Notes: generated by a model not told the origin, from the letters alone. Positions 35,485 through 46,064 are shown, numbered from the stretch's first letter. The stretch: 64,000 bases of DNA from Spirosoma lacussanchae (GCF_005870035.1 NZ_SWJG01000003.1:310001-374000), one strand, 5' to 3'. Translations and numbers: made by a program.

Positions 35485-36615
35485 CTAACTGCGGTGTTTT
35501 TTCAACACCAGTTCGTAAAAATCGAGCAGTTTAGTCGATTCGGTAGCCCACGAGTAGTGGGTTTCGACGGCTCGTCGGCCTCGCTCTCCCATCGCTTTAG
35601 CCAGGGCTGGGTGCTCTATCAGATACAGCAGCGCCCGGGCAATGGCAGCGGGCTCTTCGGCCGATACACACAAGCCGCAGTCATGACGTTCGACAACGGC
35701 CCGGTACAGCGAAAAATCCGAGGTGATCACGGGCAAGCCCAGCGCCATGTACTCAAACAGCTTGGTTGGATACGACTCGGGATAGTCGCCAACGGGCTTG
35801 AGCAGGGCTAATCCGGCAGTGGCACCCGTCGCCTTTAGCAGGGCCTGGCGCTGATCCGTATAGCCATATAGCGTCACGTTTGACCGAATGGCCGACAAAG
35901 ATACGAATTGCTCTATATACGTTGACGAGATTGCCTGTTTACCGAACAGATGGGCCTCCAGATGGGGGTACTGAACCACGACCCGCAGCAAAGCCTCGAT
36001 TAGGGTATCGAAAGCGCGTTCGGGACTCAGCAGGCCGATCAGCAACAACGACGGCTCGTGCGGATTGGGCTGGTATGGCTGCCGAAAAGGCTCCAGAAAC
36101 GACAACAGCGGGTAGTTGTAGATAACCACATGAGGCTTATGAAGCCGGGTATAGGTATTCAGATAGCCATGTTCGGTAAAGATCAGATGCAGATACCGGC
36201 GGGCCAGCCGATCGAACCAGCGAAAGGCCAACTCAAGACCTGCTCCCCGGTTCAGGGTTCTGACATGCAGTTTCCTATGCAGGTTTTCCTGCACCTCATA
36301 GATAACGCGTATGCCCAACAGCCGGCAGACAAACGCAATCGGCAGCAGTTCGGGCACATAGATATGAATCAGAGCGGGGCGCAGCCGGATACTATGCCAC
36401 AAAACCAGCGGGCTCGTCAGTAAGACCCGCCAGACTACCCGCCGAAAGTACGGAAGCCGGATAAACCGCACGCCGGGGCACACCATCGGGTCGGCCCGTG
36501 GCAGGGCACAAAAAACCTCATACCGATCGGCCAATGTTGGACATTGTTTGAAGACGATCCGTGGATCGGTGGCAGGGTGGGCGGTGCTGACGAGAAAAAC
36601 GCGGGGCTTTTTCAC
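35485..36615 (-). CDS. Glycosyltransferase family 4 protein
   Basis: A 376-residue GT-B-fold sugar transferase, likely cytoplasmic face of the inner membrane. The C-terminal domain has the GT4 donor-site pattern, including SLLLIGLLSPERAFDTLIEA, VTLYGYTDQRQALLKATGAT and the ESYPTKLFEYMALGLPVIT block with the conserved Glu. The start is a GTG at 36615 whose codon overlaps the stop of the gene before it (GTGA, 36612-36615), so the two are translationally coupled. The donor and acceptor are unknown, and the gene is outside the main polysaccharide locus. Confidence 0.87.
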   Translation of the reverse strand: MKKPRVFLVSTAHPATDPRIVFKQCPTLADRYEVFCALPRADPMVCPGVRFIRLPYFRRVVWRVLLTSPLVLWHSIRLRPALIHIYVPELLPIAFVCRLLGIRVIYEVQENLHRKLHVRTLNRGAGLELAFRWFDRLARRYLHLIFTEHGYLNTYTRLHKPHVVIYNYPLLSFLEPFRQPYQPNPHEPSLLLIGLLSPERAFDTLIEALLRVVVQYPHLEAHLFGKQAISSTYIEQFVSLSAIRSNVTLYGYTDQRQALLKATGATAGLALLKPVGDYPESYPTKLFEYMALGLPVITSDFSLYRAVVERHDCGLCVSAEEPAAIARALLYLIEHPALAKAMGERGRRAVETHYSWATESTKLLDFYELVLKKHRS

Positions 36616-37703
36616 TTTTTCACGCCAAACTTACGCAGTTCGGCATCGATCTGCTGGTTCCAGCGCTCCTGAGCCAGTTGATTGACGCTATGGTTGGTTT
36701 CGGCATCGTACTGCTCCTGCATCCGGTTCATTTCCCGAAACGACTCCAGAAACTGGTATTGAATAATGCTGTTGTAATCGTCGAGCGTCAGGCTGTCGGG
36801 ATGAATCTTCTGTTTGAATCGCTCCGTAATGAGCCTGGTGATGTCGAAGTGGCGCTGCTCGTGGTTGAGGGCATACGCGTTTTTGGCATCGGCCCGGCCC
36901 CAGGATGAGTTCTTGAGCATATAGGCCTTGGTGGTCAGCTGAATGGTGATGACCCCATCTTTTACGGTGCTTCGACCTTCGTAGGCAAAACTGGTGAAGA
37001 CCTCGGCCGCGTAGTGGCTGCCCCGACGCGGTTCGGCCCGGAAGTCGGCCCAGGTCAGCGGACGCTCTGGATTGTACTGTACGGTATCGTCGTTGGTAAT
37101 CCGGTTATCATCCAGAAAAACGACCCGCAGGCGTTTGGCCAGCTTTTCGTTCTGACTGGATTCGCGGTTCATGTAATCGTTCAGGCTACGCAGTGAGGCT
37201 ACAACCGCCTGCCGGATGGTGGGCTCGATGATGGTTGTCTGGCTTAGCGGGCGGGTATAGTTGGCACTACCCCGGTATTCGGTCAGGCGGGTGCTGGTCT
37301 CGCTGCCATCGTCGGATTTACCAAGCAGGTCAAAAACCGCGGCAAATACGAACTGACCCGTTACCCGATTGCCCACGGCCGTTTCGGCAAGCCGGAGCTG
37401 GGTAATTCGCATCGCGATCGGCCGAAGCGATTTGTTCTGCTTCAGGCTTTGGTTTACAAACTGACGAATGCCGGTTGCCACACCGCCCTCAAGATCGACG
37501 GGTTGGGGTGCCTGCCCCGGCCTGAGGGCCAGTCGGGCTATAGCCCCCCGGTCAGCGCGCTGGTCGGTGACGGTGGCTATGTAAAATTCTTTGGGCGTAA
37601 ACGGAATCGACTGCGGCAGTAAGCGAATGGGCGCGCTGCCAGGTTGCGAAGCCGTCAGGAACAGACCAATAAAAAGCCAGCGTAAGTACAGAATCGGGTT
37701 CAT
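36612..37703 (-). CDS. Secreted protein with HExxH motif (DUF922-like putative zinc protease)
   Basis: A 363-residue protein with an N-terminal hydrophobic signal (about 6-22). The C-terminal half carries the pattern of DUF922 proteins: PLTWADFRAEPRRGSHYAAE, TKAYMLKNSSWG, and the motif HEQRH at 281-285 in ALNHEQRHFDIT, a match to the HExxH zinc site. The N-terminal ~170 residues are not recognised. Coupling to a GT4 gene by a 4-bp overlap is unusual and suggests a joint role in making or processing a glycan-modified envelope component; that link is inference. Confidence 0.68.
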   Translation of the reverse strand: MNPILYLRWLFIGLFLTASQPGSAPIRLLPQSIPFTPKEFYIATVTDQRADRGAIARLALRPGQAPQPVDLEGGVATGIRQFVNQSLKQNKSLRPIAMRITQLRLAETAVGNRVTGQFVFAAVFDLLGKSDDGSETSTRLTEYRGSANYTRPLSQTTIIEPTIRQAVVASLRSLNDYMNRESSQNEKLAKRLRVVFLDDNRITNDDTVQYNPERPLTWADFRAEPRRGSHYAAEVFTSFAYEGRSTVKDGVITIQLTTKAYMLKNSSWGRADAKNAYALNHEQRHFDITRLITERFKQKIHPDSLTLDDYNSIIQYQFLESFREMNRMQEQYDAETNHSVNQLAQERWNQQIDAELRKFGVKK

Positions 37704-37820
37704 CGGATCGGCAGGCCAGCGGTTCAGGCCTGCGTACGTTTATAACGAAATCAGGGCATCAATCGTGCCGTTTTCGCGATGCTACCGACTGGCTCCGGAC
37801 CGATCTTAGCCAAAAGCAGC

Positions 37821-37861
37821 AACCCTCTGATCAGTACCGGGCAGGCACCAATCAGAGGGTT
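37821..37861 (-). terminator. Hairpin after secA, probable terminator
   Basis: AACCCTCTGAT (37821-37831) and ATCAGAGGGTT (37851-37861) are exact complements around a 19-base loop, 25 bp past the secA stop on the minus strand. Only TTTT a few bases later serves as T tract, so efficiency is uncertain. Confidence 0.6.
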
Positions 37862-37885
37862 GACAGGCGGGGCGCGTCGCTGACC

Positions 37886-40800
37886 TTAGTCGATCAGCAT
37901 GGCTTTACCACTCATAACATCGTTCTCGACTGTTTTGAACTTGACATCCCGTTTTACGGAACCGTCGGCATATTGAACGTTCACGCGGGCGTTACGGTCG
38001 AGCTTGGCAACCCGCATGGGTTCCTGACGCGGAGCCATGGGGGGCGCGCCGGCGCCCATGGCGTTGTTCTCGGCCATCCGGCGGGCGTACTCTTCGGGGC
38101 CCGTAGCGAGGTGGTCGTCGTCAAAATCATCAATATTGGTTTGCAGCTTCGGCTGGGGCTCGGGTCGGCGCTGGGCCGGGGCCTGCCGGATTTCCTGCTG
38201 CACCTCTGCGGCATCCTGCGCCGGAATATCGGCTTTGGCCAGGAAGCTGATCGTGTCGAAGTTGACCTTGTTCAGGAACCGTTTGAAGAGTTCGACCGAC
38301 TCGAACTTATAGACCAGCAGCGGGTCTTTCTGCTCGAATACGGCGTTCTGAACCGATTGCTTCAGGTCATCCATTTCGCGCAGGTGCTCTTTCCATTCCT
38401 GGTCGATCACCGACAGCGTTACGGCCTTTTCCATTTCCGTCACCAGCAGACGACCACCTGTTTCTACCGCTTCGCGCAGATCAGTTACCACCGTCAGTTC
38501 ATGCAGCCCGTCTGAGAACGGAACCACGATATTTTTGATCTGGTGGCCCTGTTCGTTCAGGACCTGCGTCAGAACCGGCAGTGCTTTTTCGGCAATAGCC
38601 TGGTTTTTGGCCTGGTAGTGGGCTTCGGCTTCGTCGTACAGGCGCCGGATCTGGTCGGGTTTCTTCATCCGGCCAAACTCGTCGGCGCTCAGTTCGGGCG
38701 TTACGCCGAGTGTGGTCAGGAGCTGCAGTTTAATCTCTTCGTAGTTGCCTTCGGCATTATTGACCGTTTCTTCCACCACGTCGTACATGGTATTGGCAAT
38801 GTCGAGCGGCAGACGATCGCCGAAGAGGGCGTTCCGACGGCGTTTGTAGATGGCCTCGCGCTGGTAGTTCATCACGTCGTCGTACTCGAGCAGGCGTTTC
38901 CGAATGCCGAAGTTGTTTTCTTCGACTTTTTTCTGAGCCCGTTCAATCGACTTCGTAATCATAGAGTGCTGAATCACTTCGCCCTCTTCCAGCCCCATCC
39001 GGTCCATCACCTTCGCAATCCGGTCAGAACCGAACAGGCGCATCAGGCTATCTTCCAGCGATACGAAGAACTGCGACGTACCGGGGTCGCCCTGACGACC
39101 GGCCCGACCGCGCAGCTGCCGGTCAACCCGGCGCGACTCGTGGCGTTCGGTACCAATAATGGCCAGCCCACCCGCCGACTTCGAGTCGGGTGTCAGCTTG
39201 ATGTCGGTACCCCGACCCGCCATGTTGGTCGCAATCGTAACCGTACCCGGCTGACCGGCCGAGGCTACGATCTCGGCTTCCCGCTGGTGGTATTTGGCGT
39301 TCAGAACCTGGTGCTGAATTTTGCGGAGCGTCAGCAGGCGGCTCAACAGCTCGGAGTTTTCGACCGAGGTGGTACCCACCAGCACCGGCCGGCCTTTCTC
39401 GACCAGCATGTTGATTTCGTCCACGACGGCATTATACTTCTCCCGAACCGACCGGTATACCTTGTCTTCTTCGTCCTGGCGGCTGATGGGGCGGTTTGTC
39501 GGAATAACGACCACGTCCATTTTGTAAATCTGCCAGAATTCAGAGGCTTCGGTTTCGGCCGTACCGGTCATACCCGCCCGCTTGTGGTACATCCGGAAGT
39601 AGTTCTGGAGGGTTACCGTAGCGTAGGTCTGAGTGGCGTCTTCAACCTTTACGTTTTCTTTGGCTTCGACCGCCTGGTGCAGACCATCTGACCACCGGCG
39701 ACCTTCCATGATCCGGCCCGTTTGCTCATCGACGATTTTTACCTTGCCGTCCATGATGACGTATTCGGTATCCCGTTCGAACAGCGTATAGGCTTTCAGG
39801 AGCTGGTTTACCGTGTTGATCCGTTGCGTCTTGACGGCATAATCGCGGACAACGGCTTCTTTGCCGAGAATTTTCTCGGGTTCCGACAGCTCCGGATTTT
39901 TGTCGATGGCGTTCAGGTCAATGGACAGATCGGGCAGGATGAAGAAGTTCGGATCTTCGCCGGAGCCGGTGAGGTAGTCGATCCCTTTCTCCGTCAGGTC
40001 AATGCTATTGTGCCGCTCGTCGATGGTAAAATATAGCGGTGCGTCGGCTTCCGGCATCAGCTTCTGGTTTTCGGCCAGATAGATGGCTTCGGTTTTCTGC
40101 AGCAGCGCCTTATTCCCCGTCTCGCTCAGGAACTTGATGAGCGGCTTATGTTTGGGTAGGCCCCGATGCGCTCTGAACAGCGACAGACCGCCTTCTTTTT
40201 CGTCGCCGGCGGCAATTTTCTTCTTGGCATCGTTCAGGAAATCGAAAACCAGTTTGCGCTGGGCTTCGACCACACGGGCTACGCGCGGCTTCAGTTCAAT
40301 ATAATCCTGCTCGTCGCCCCGCGGAATCGGCCCTGAAATGATCAGCGGGGTACGGGCGTCATCGATCAGGACGGAGTCGACCTCATCGACCATGGCGTAA
40401 TGATGTTTCCGCTGTACCAGTTCGCCGGTTTCGCGGGCCATGTTATCGCGCAGGTAGTCGAAGCCGAATTCGTTGTTGGTGCCGTAGGTAATATCGGCCA
40501 GATACGCCTGTTTCCGGAAGTCGGAGTTCGGCTGGTGTTTGTCGATGCAGTCGACGCGCAGGCCATGAAACTCGAACAGCGGAGCCATCCACTCCGAGTC
40601 GCGTTTGGCCAGGTAGTCGTTGACCGTTACGATATGTACGCCACGACCAGCCAGTCCGTTCAGAAAGGCCGGGAACGTAGCGACCAGCGTTTTACCTTCA
40701 CCGGTTGCCATCTCGGCAATTTTACCCTGGTGGAGCACCACGCCCCCGATGATCTGCACATCGTAGTGAACCATGTCCCACTTGATGGGCGTACCGGCTG

Positions 40801-41278
40801 CATCCCAGCGGTTGGCCCAGTGGGCTTTGTCGCCATCAATGACGACGTTCTTTTTCCGAAGGGCGATTTCCCGGTCGAAGTCCGTAGCCGTGACGGTCAG
40901 CTGGTCGTTCTCGGTATACCGGCGGGCGGTTTCCTTCACGACGGCAAACGCGCGGGGCAGAATGTCGAGCAGTACCCGTTCGAGTTCTACGTTCCGGTCT
41001 GCTTCGAGTTTGTCGATCCGGTTAAAGATCCGCTCCTTCTCGTTCACGTCGACATCAACGCTGCTGGCTGCGGCCGACAGGTCGGCCAGTTGACTGTCGA
41101 TATCGGCCAGTTCTGCAGCAATCTGCGCTTTCAGGTCGGCCGATACCTGCCGTAACTCGTCGTTCGACAGTTCTTTCAACCGAACAAATTCAGCATTTAC
41201 TTTTTCTACGTACGGCAGCAGCTCTTTGATGTCGCGCTGCGATTTGGTGCCAAATAACTTGGCTATGAAATTGATCAT
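37886..41278 (-). CDS. secA: Preprotein translocase ATPase SecA
   Basis: An 1130-residue motor ATPase of the Sec pathway. Landmarks: [20 protein letters not shown] at the start, [19 protein letters not shown] (Walker A region), [16 protein letters not shown], the [20 protein letters not shown] block, [28 protein letters not shown] and [15 protein letters not shown]. It is ~230 residues longer than E. coli SecA, with an insertion in the first half (around [10 protein letters not shown] to [10 protein letters not shown]) and a Gln/Pro-rich tail, as in other Bacteroidota. The usual zinc-binding C-terminal end is absent. A good promoter lies upstream at 41374-41403. Confidence 0.98.
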   Translation of the reverse strand: MINFIAKLFGTKSQRDIKELLPYVEKVNAEFVRLKELSNDELRQVSADLKAQIAAELADIDSQLADLSAAASSVDVDVNEKERIFNRIDKLEADRNVELERVLLDILPRAFAVVKETARRYTENDQLTVTATDFDREIALRKKNVVIDGDKAHWANRWDAAGTPIKWDMVHYDVQIIGGVVLHQGKIAEMATGEGKTLVATFPAFLNGLAGRGVHIVTVNDYLAKRDSEWMAPLFEFHGLRVDCIDKHQPNSDFRKQAYLADITYGTNNEFGFDYLRDNMARETGELVQRKHHYAMVDEVDSVLIDDARTPLIISGPIPRGDEQDYIELKPRVARVVEAQRKLVFDFLNDAKKKIAAGDEKEGGLSLFRAHRGLPKHKPLIKFLSETGNKALLQKTEAIYLAENQKLMPEADAPLYFTIDERHNSIDLTEKGIDYLTGSGEDPNFFILPDLSIDLNAIDKNPELSEPEKILGKEAVVRDYAVKTQRINTVNQLLKAYTLFERDTEYVIMDGKVKIVDEQTGRIMEGRRWSDGLHQAVEAKENVKVEDATQTYATVTLQNYFRMYHKRAGMTGTAETEASEFWQIYKMDVVVIPTNRPISRQDEEDKVYRSVREKYNAVVDEINMLVEKGRPVLVGTTSVENSELLSRLLTLRKIQHQVLNAKYHQREAEIVASAGQPGTVTIATNMAGRGTDIKLTPDSKSAGGLAIIGTERHESRRVDRQLRGRAGRQGDPGTSQFFVSLEDSLMRLFGSDRIAKVMDRMGLEEGEVIQHSMITKSIERAQKKVEENNFGIRKRLLEYDDVMNYQREAIYKRRRNALFGDRLPLDIANTMYDVVEETVNNAEGNYEEIKLQLLTTLGVTPELSADEFGRMKKPDQIRRLYDEAEAHYQAKNQAIAEKALPVLTQVLNEQGHQIKNIVVPFSDGLHELTVVTDLREAVETGGRLLVTEMEKAVTLSVIDQEWKEHLREMDDLKQSVQNAVFEQKDPLLVYKFESVELFKRFLNKVNFDTISFLAKADIPAQDAAEVQQEIRQAPAQRRPEPQPKLQTNIDDFDDDHLATGPEEYARRMAENNAMGAGAPPMAPRQEPMRVAKLDRNARVNVQYADGSVKRDVKFKTVENDVMSGKAMLID

Positions 41279-41373
41279 CTCGTATGGTCGATAGTCGATA
41301 TTCGTCAGGTAGAAGCGCTGAGCTATCGGAATTTGCTGATCATGGTGTTGACCAGTAAACCTGATTTTTTTTA

Positions 41374-41403
41374 CAAATTTAGTGCATTACCCCCGGACTG
41401 CAA
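41374..41403 (-). promoter_or_regulatory. Bacteroidota-type promoter for secA
   Basis: On the minus strand there is TTG (41403-41401), 19 bases, then TAAATTTG (41381-41374). Both elements and the spacing fit the Bacteroidota consensus. The predicted leader is ~90 bases. Confidence 0.65.
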
Positions 41404-41465
41404 GACTGGTGACACTCAGGCTAGCTACCTTACTATACGGGAATACCGTTTTAGCGGGAATCTAT

Positions 41466-41473
41466 TACTTTTG
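41466..41473 (+). promoter_or_regulatory. Possible -7 element for the capsule export gene
   Basis: TACTTTTG matches TAnnTTTG and would place transcription start near 41480, after the GTG at 41473 and ~25 bases before the ATG at 41506. It thereby favours the ATG as start. No clear TTG is visible at -33. Confidence 0.45.
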
Positions 41474-41505
41474 TGAATCAATTTTTGGCCCAACGGCCGC
41501 CATTC

Positions 41506-43914
41506 ATGCGTACTAAGGACAAATTGTCACGTTATTCTCACTTCCGTTGCCTGTTCTGCCTTGTTTTTGTCCTGTTCAGCCTGACAGGAATGAGTCCGGT
41601 CATCGCGCAGCAGGCCGGGTCAAGAGTCGATCAACTGAGCGATGAACAGGTCGAAGAGTTCTACCGGCGGGCGCAGGCTAGTGGATTAAGCGAAGCTCAG
41701 ATCGAACAGGCCGCCATGTCGCAGGGGTATACACTTACCGATATCGCCAAGATGCGTCGTCGTATTACAGAGCTTCGGTCGCAGAGTAACCGGGGCCGGG
41801 GACAAAGTTATGCTGATACCAGCCTGGGCCGCACCCTGCCGAACGGGCTGTCGCGCCGGGTCATCGATTCGCTACCGTACACCGCGCGTACCGATACCAG
41901 CCGTAAAATCAAAGTCTTTGGGGCATCGCTGTTCGAGAATGCCAATTTGTCGTTCGAGCCCAACCTGCGTATTGCCACCCCCCGTAATTATATCGTTGGC
42001 CCCGACGATGAGATCAGCATCGACATTTCGGGTGCATCGTCGGACAGCTTCCGGCTGAAAATCACGCCCGATGGTACTGTAAAAGTGCCGAACATTCCGC
42101 CCATTTTTGTCAGTGGCCTGACCATCGAGCAGGCTGAACAGCGCATCATTGACCGGCTGCGCAAGGGCGGCTACCAGGGGCTGGGCAGTCCGGGTAGCGG
42201 AACCTACGCCAACGTAGCCCTGAGCAACATCCGCAGCATCCGGGTAACACTGGTTGGCGAGGTCGTACGGCCTGGTACTTATACTATTTCGTCGCTGGGC
42301 TCCGCTTTCAACGCCCTCTACCTGGCGGGCGGACCTAATCCCGAGACGGGCTCGTTCCGGAAGATCAGCATCATTCGCGGCAACCGCGTGGTTCGTACCA
42401 TCGACCTGTACGATTTTATTTTGCGGGCCGATCAGCGCGACAACATACGGCTGCTCGATCAGGATGTGATTCGGGTGGCCGACTACGAAACGCGCGTTGA
42501 ACTGACGGGTGAGGTACGCCGACCGGCCATTTTCGAGGTGCTGCCGGGCGAAACCCTCAAAAACGTACTGAGTTTTGCGGGGGGCTTTGGCGACGAGGCC
42601 TACCGGGCCAGCATCACCCTCCGGCGTAACACCGCCCGCGAGCGCCGGATCGTCACCATCACCGAAGACCAGATCGGCGCTTTCGTACCACAACGGGGCG
42701 ATAAATACTTTGTCGGTAAGATTCTGGAACGGTACGAAAACCGCGTACAGATAGCGGGAGCCGTCATGCGCCCCGGCGACTATGCCCTGGAACCCGGTCT
42801 GGAAACCGTAAAACAACTGATTACCCGGGCCGAAGGATTACGCAAAGATGCCTTCACCAACCGGGCCACCATTATCCGCGAGCGGGCCGACATGGATCGG
42901 GAAAACCTTTCCTTCGATCTCGGGAGGTTGATGCGGGGCGAAATCGCCGACATTCCCCTCCTGCGCCAGGACAGCCTGACCGTATTATCGATTCAGGACC
43001 TGCGCGAAGCCTATTATGTGACGATTGAAGGGGCCGTCAACCGCCCTGACACGGTCGAATTTGTCAATAACATGAGTGTGGCTGACCTGATTGCGCGGGC
43101 GGGTGGCTTTCAGGAAGGCGCCAAGCCCAACCTGGTTGAGGTAGCCCGGCGTATTCGTCAGGACTCGGCCGGTATCCGCACCACCACGCTCGAAATGTAC
43201 CGGTTTGCCCTCGACCGGAACCTGCAGATGAGCCCATTGGAAACCAATCCGGCTTCTGCCTCCGACAGTGCTGCCGGCTTCCGGCTCCAGCCGTTCGATA
43301 TTGTCTACGTACGTACATCGCCGAACTACGAGGCCCAGCGGCAGGTGTTTGTGTTCGGTGAGGTGTTGCACCCCGGCAACTACGCCATTTTCAACCGCCA
43401 GGAACGCATTGCCGACGTGATTACCCGTGCCGGCGGGTTAAAGCCAGGCGCTTACATGGCCGGTGCCCGTTACAGCCGACAGGGTCAGGTAGTAGGCAGT
43501 GATCTACGTCACATACTCGACGATCCAGGCGCCGAAGAAAACCTGCTGCTCAACGACGGCGATACCCTCTTCATTCCGCGTCAGTCTGAGGTGGTAGCCG
43601 TAGAAGGGGCCGTACTAAACCCCTCGGTGGTTAGCTTCAAATTAGATTACGATTTTGAAGACTACATCAGTGAGGCAGGTGGTTTCACCGATAACGCCCG
43701 TCAGCGAAAGGCCTACATTATCTACCCGAATGGACGAAAAGACAGAACGCGTACGTTTCTATTTTTCAAGTCGCGCCCCCGGGTTGAACCGGGTTCTACC
43801 ATCGTAGCTCCTTTCAGACCGATGGATACCAACCGGCTGTCTGGCGTCGAGCGGGCCAGTATTCTATCCATCGTTGGTACGCTGGTCATCACCGTTTTGA
43901 GTCGTTTTTTTTAA
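41506..43914 (+). CDS. Polysaccharide export protein with SLBB domains (Wza-like)
   Basis: An 802-residue outer-membrane protein for polysaccharide export. A signal peptide (about 10-35, ending SPVIAQ) precedes a helical segment (LSDEQVEEFYRRAQASGLSE), the poly-export domain (VGPDDEISIDISGASSD through PPIFVSGLTIEQAEQRIIDR), and several SLBB domains, for example VRVTLVGEVVRPGTYTI-like IRVTLVGEVVRPGTYTI, VELTGEVRRPAIFEVLPGET, VQIAGAVMRPGDYALEPG, VFVFGEVLHPGNYAIFNR and VAVEGAVLNPSVVSF. A C-terminal membrane segment (about 783-800) ends the protein. It is GC-rich like the chromosome, opens the capsule locus, and has the chain-length gene 13 bp downstream. Confidence 0.92.
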   Translation: MRTKDKLSRYSHFRCLFCLVFVLFSLTGMSPVIAQQAGSRVDQLSDEQVEEFYRRAQASGLSEAQIEQAAMSQGYTLTDIAKMRRRITELRSQSNRGRGQSYADTSLGRTLPNGLSRRVIDSLPYTARTDTSRKIKVFGASLFENANLSFEPNLRIATPRNYIVGPDDEISIDISGASSDSFRLKITPDGTVKVPNIPPIFVSGLTIEQAEQRIIDRLRKGGYQGLGSPGSGTYANVALSNIRSIRVTLVGEVVRPGTYTISSLGSAFNALYLAGGPNPETGSFRKISIIRGNRVVRTIDLYDFILRADQRDNIRLLDQDVIRVADYETRVELTGEVRRPAIFEVLPGETLKNVLSFAGGFGDEAYRASITLRRNTARERRIVTITEDQIGAFVPQRGDKYFVGKILERYENRVQIAGAVMRPGDYALEPGLETVKQLITRAEGLRKDAFTNRATIIRERADMDRENLSFDLGRLMRGEIADIPLLRQDSLTVLSIQDLREAYYVTIEGAVNRPDTVEFVNNMSVADLIARAGGFQEGAKPNLVEVARRIRQDSAGIRTTTLEMYRFALDRNLQMSPLETNPASASDSAAGFRLQPFDIVYVRTSPNYEAQRQVFVFGEVLHPGNYAIFNRQERIADVITRAGGLKPGAYMAGARYSRQGQVVGSDLRHILDDPGAEENLLLNDGDTLFIPRQSEVVAVEGAVLNPSVVSFKLDYDFEDYISEAGGFTDNARQRKAYIIYPNGRKDRTRTFLFFKSRPRVEPGSTIVAPFRPMDTNRLSGVERASILSIVGTLVITVLSRFF

Positions 43915-43927
43915 TGTGACTATTTAT

Positions 43928-45010
43928 ATGACGACGCAGGAGTCTATTCGCGAGCGCAACGAAACACCACAACATGACCCCGACGAGATTGAGATTCGGC
44001 TAAGTGACATTGTTAAATTTCTGAAGAGAAACCGTTGGCTAGTTCTACGCTGGGCGCTTTCGTTCCTAGTCATAGGTGGGCTGTATGCTTTTTCGCTGCC
44101 CAATGAGTACACAGCAACAGTTCGCGTAATGCCTGAGCTGAAAACTGCCGGAAGTGGAGGTGGATTAGGGGATTTAAAATCTTTAGCAGGATTAGCCGGG
44201 TTTGACCTTGATAATCTAAATAGTAACTCTGAAGCAATCAGGCCCGACCTTTACCCTGACATTGTTCAAAGCCTCCCCTTTACTCTACATTTGCTTCAGC
44301 AACCAGTGACTACTCGTGAGAGTGGCAAGCCGATGTTACTTCAAACATACTTAAAGGACCAATCGGCGCATAGTTGGCTAGGCTGGCTAATGAGTAGAAA
44401 TGATGAAACATTGCCCCCATCATTCTCAAGCGATAAAAAAACGCTACAGTTAACCAAGGACCAGGAGGATTTGAATAAAGCGGTTGGCAAGCGGGTTAGT
44501 GCCATTATCGACAAAAAATCTGGCATTATTACTATAACATCGCAAATGCAAGACCCCGTTGTCGCGGCCACAACCGCTCAAAGGACATTAGATTATCTTA
44601 CTAACTATGTGACAAATTACCGTACAGGTAAATCACGGATGCAAGTGCAGTTTCTAACTCAACAAGTCAATAACGCTAAGCGTCGTTACCAAGCTGCTGA
44701 GTTATCTGTTTCCAGCTATCGAGACCGTAATCGGAATCTGTTTCTGGAAACGGCTAAAATTCAAGAACAGCGCCTGCAATCCGATTACCTGCTAGCGCAG
44801 ACGGTCTACAACGATTTATCCAAGCAATTGGAGCAGGCGCGTATCAAAGTGCAGGAAGAAGCCCCCGTCTTTCAAGTATTAGAGCCAGCTCGTATTCCAC
44901 TACTCAAAAGCGGCCCTAAACGTCTAAATATCATGCTTGGGTTTATAGCCGTGGGTATAATGTTCGGATTAGCGTATGCATTCTTTTTAACCAAGCGTAA
45001 AACAGCATAA
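43928..45010 (+). CDS. Chain-length determinant (Wzz/GumC-type) protein
   Basis: A 360-residue inner-membrane protein. It has an N-terminal membrane helix (about 38-55, WALSFLVIGGLYAFSL), the family's NEYTATVRVMPELKT strand, a periplasmic coiled-coil region (about 235-300) and a C-terminal helix (about 333-353, IMLGFIAVGIMFGLAYAFF) followed by KRKTA; the PLLKSGPKRLN motif before it is typical. It controls polymer length with Wzy and Wza. The ATG at 43928 was chosen; a GTG at 43916 is possible. Composition turns AT-rich within this gene, around 44.1 kb, marking the left edge of the cassette. Confidence 0.88.
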   Translation: MTTQESIRERNETPQHDPDEIEIRLSDIVKFLKRNRWLVLRWALSFLVIGGLYAFSLPNEYTATVRVMPELKTAGSGGGLGDLKSLAGLAGFDLDNLNSNSEAIRPDLYPDIVQSLPFTLHLLQQPVTTRESGKPMLLQTYLKDQSAHSWLGWLMSRNDETLPPSFSSDKKTLQLTKDQEDLNKAVGKRVSAIIDKKSGIITITSQMQDPVVAATTAQRTLDYLTNYVTNYRTGKSRMQVQFLTQQVNNAKRRYQAAELSVSSYRDRNRNLFLETAKIQEQRLQSDYLLAQTVYNDLSKQLEQARIKVQEEAPVFQVLEPARIPLLKSGPKRLNIMLGFIAVGIMFGLAYAFFLTKRKTA

Positions 45011-45089
45011 AGAATATGTGGGCATAAGAGAGTGGTAAATAGCCTGTCAGAAAGCCTGTTTACTGCGTCTGCCAACTCTCAAGTACTTT

Positions 45090-46064
45090 ATGAAAAAAGC
45101 ATTAATATGCGGAGTGACCGGACAGGATGGAGCTTATCTGGCTAAAATGTTATTAGGGAAAGGTTATGAGGTGTATGGCGGGTCTAGGGATGCGCAGATG
45201 GCTTCATTCAAAAACCTAGCTTTATTAAATATACAGCAGGACATTCAGGTTGTTTCCATCAACATTAATGACTTCAGGAGCGTACTTCAAACCATACTTA
45301 AGATCAAGCCCGATGAAATTTATAATTTAGCAGGGCAAAGTTCGGTGAGCTTGTCATTTGAACAACCTGTTGAGACCTTAGAAAGCATTAGTATAGGAAC
45401 GCTAAACCTTCTTGAAGCTATCCGGTTTAGTAACCTTCCTGTCCGATTTTACAATGCTGGATCCAGTGAGTGCTTCGGAGACACAGGTAGCGAAGCCGCT
45501 GACGAAAAAACACCATTCAGACCTCGTAGTCCATACGGAGTAGCTAAAGCTGCTGCCTTTTGGCAAGTGTCCAATTACCGAGAAGCGTACCAAATACAGG
45601 CAAGTACTGGTATCTTGTTTAATCACGAGTCGCCCTTACGACCTGAGCGTTTCGTTACACAAAAGATTGTTACCACTGCCTGCCGGATTGCCAACGGAAG
45701 CAAGGAAATACTGACATTAGGGAATATTAATATTGCTCGTGACTGGGGCTGGGCACCCGATTATGTGGAAGCCATGTGGATTATGCTTCAGCATGAACAA
45801 GCAGATGATTATGTCATAGCTACTGGAAAGACGAGTAAGCTTCGAGATTTTATTCAAGTTGTTTTCGATGCAGTTGGTTTAGATTGGGAGAACCATGTAC
45901 GATCTGATAAATTTCTTTTTCGTCCGACTGATATAGCAGAAGGACATGCCGACCCGACTAAAGCCCGTGACTTTTTAGGCTGGTCGGCTCGTCATTCGAT
46001 GGAAGAAGTAGGTCAACTGATGGTGGAGGGTTATTTAAGCCGTATTTATTCTGCTGATAGGTAG
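45090..46064 (+). CDS. GDP-mannose 4,6-dehydratase-like enzyme
   Basis: A 324-residue cytoplasmic short-chain (extended SDR) enzyme. The nucleotide-binding motif GVTGQDGAYLAKML is at the N terminus, with Y-x-x-x-K in SPYGVAKAAAFW and catalytic SSECFGD. The NHESPLRPERFVTQKI and IARDWGWAPDYVEAMW blocks are those of GMD. It converts GDP-mannose to GDP-4-keto-6-deoxymannose, the precursor of fucose, rhamnose or perosamine sugars. No fucose synthase or other follow-on enzyme is in the window, so the final sugar is unknown. The assignment to GMD rather than RMD is from the motif set. Confidence 0.87.
   Translation: MKKALICGVTGQDGAYLAKMLLGKGYEVYGGSRDAQMASFKNLALLNIQQDIQVVSININDFRSVLQTILKIKPDEIYNLAGQSSVSLSFEQPVETLESISIGTLNLLEAIRFSNLPVRFYNAGSSECFGDTGSEAADEKTPFRPRSPYGVAKAAAFWQVSNYREAYQIQASTGILFNHESPLRPERFVTQKIVTTACRIANGSKEILTLGNINIARDWGWAPDYVEAMWIMLQHEQADDYVIATGKTSKLRDFIQVVFDAVGLDWENHVRSDKFLFRPTDIAEGHADPTKARDFLGWSARHSMEEVGQLMVEGYLSRIYSADR

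Noticed and set aside
38543-39691. 382-residue frame antisense to secA
   Set aside because: secA is certain from its motifs; the reverse frame has repeated His/Val/Gly-rich text without a domain and results from codon bias.
41473-41505. GTG start for the Wza-like gene
   Set aside because: The GTG starts within the predicted -7 element, and the ATG at 41506 begins the signal peptide.
41872-42816. 314-residue frame antisense to the Wza-like gene
   Set aside because: It is fully within the SLBB coding region and shows no recognisable domain or promoter.
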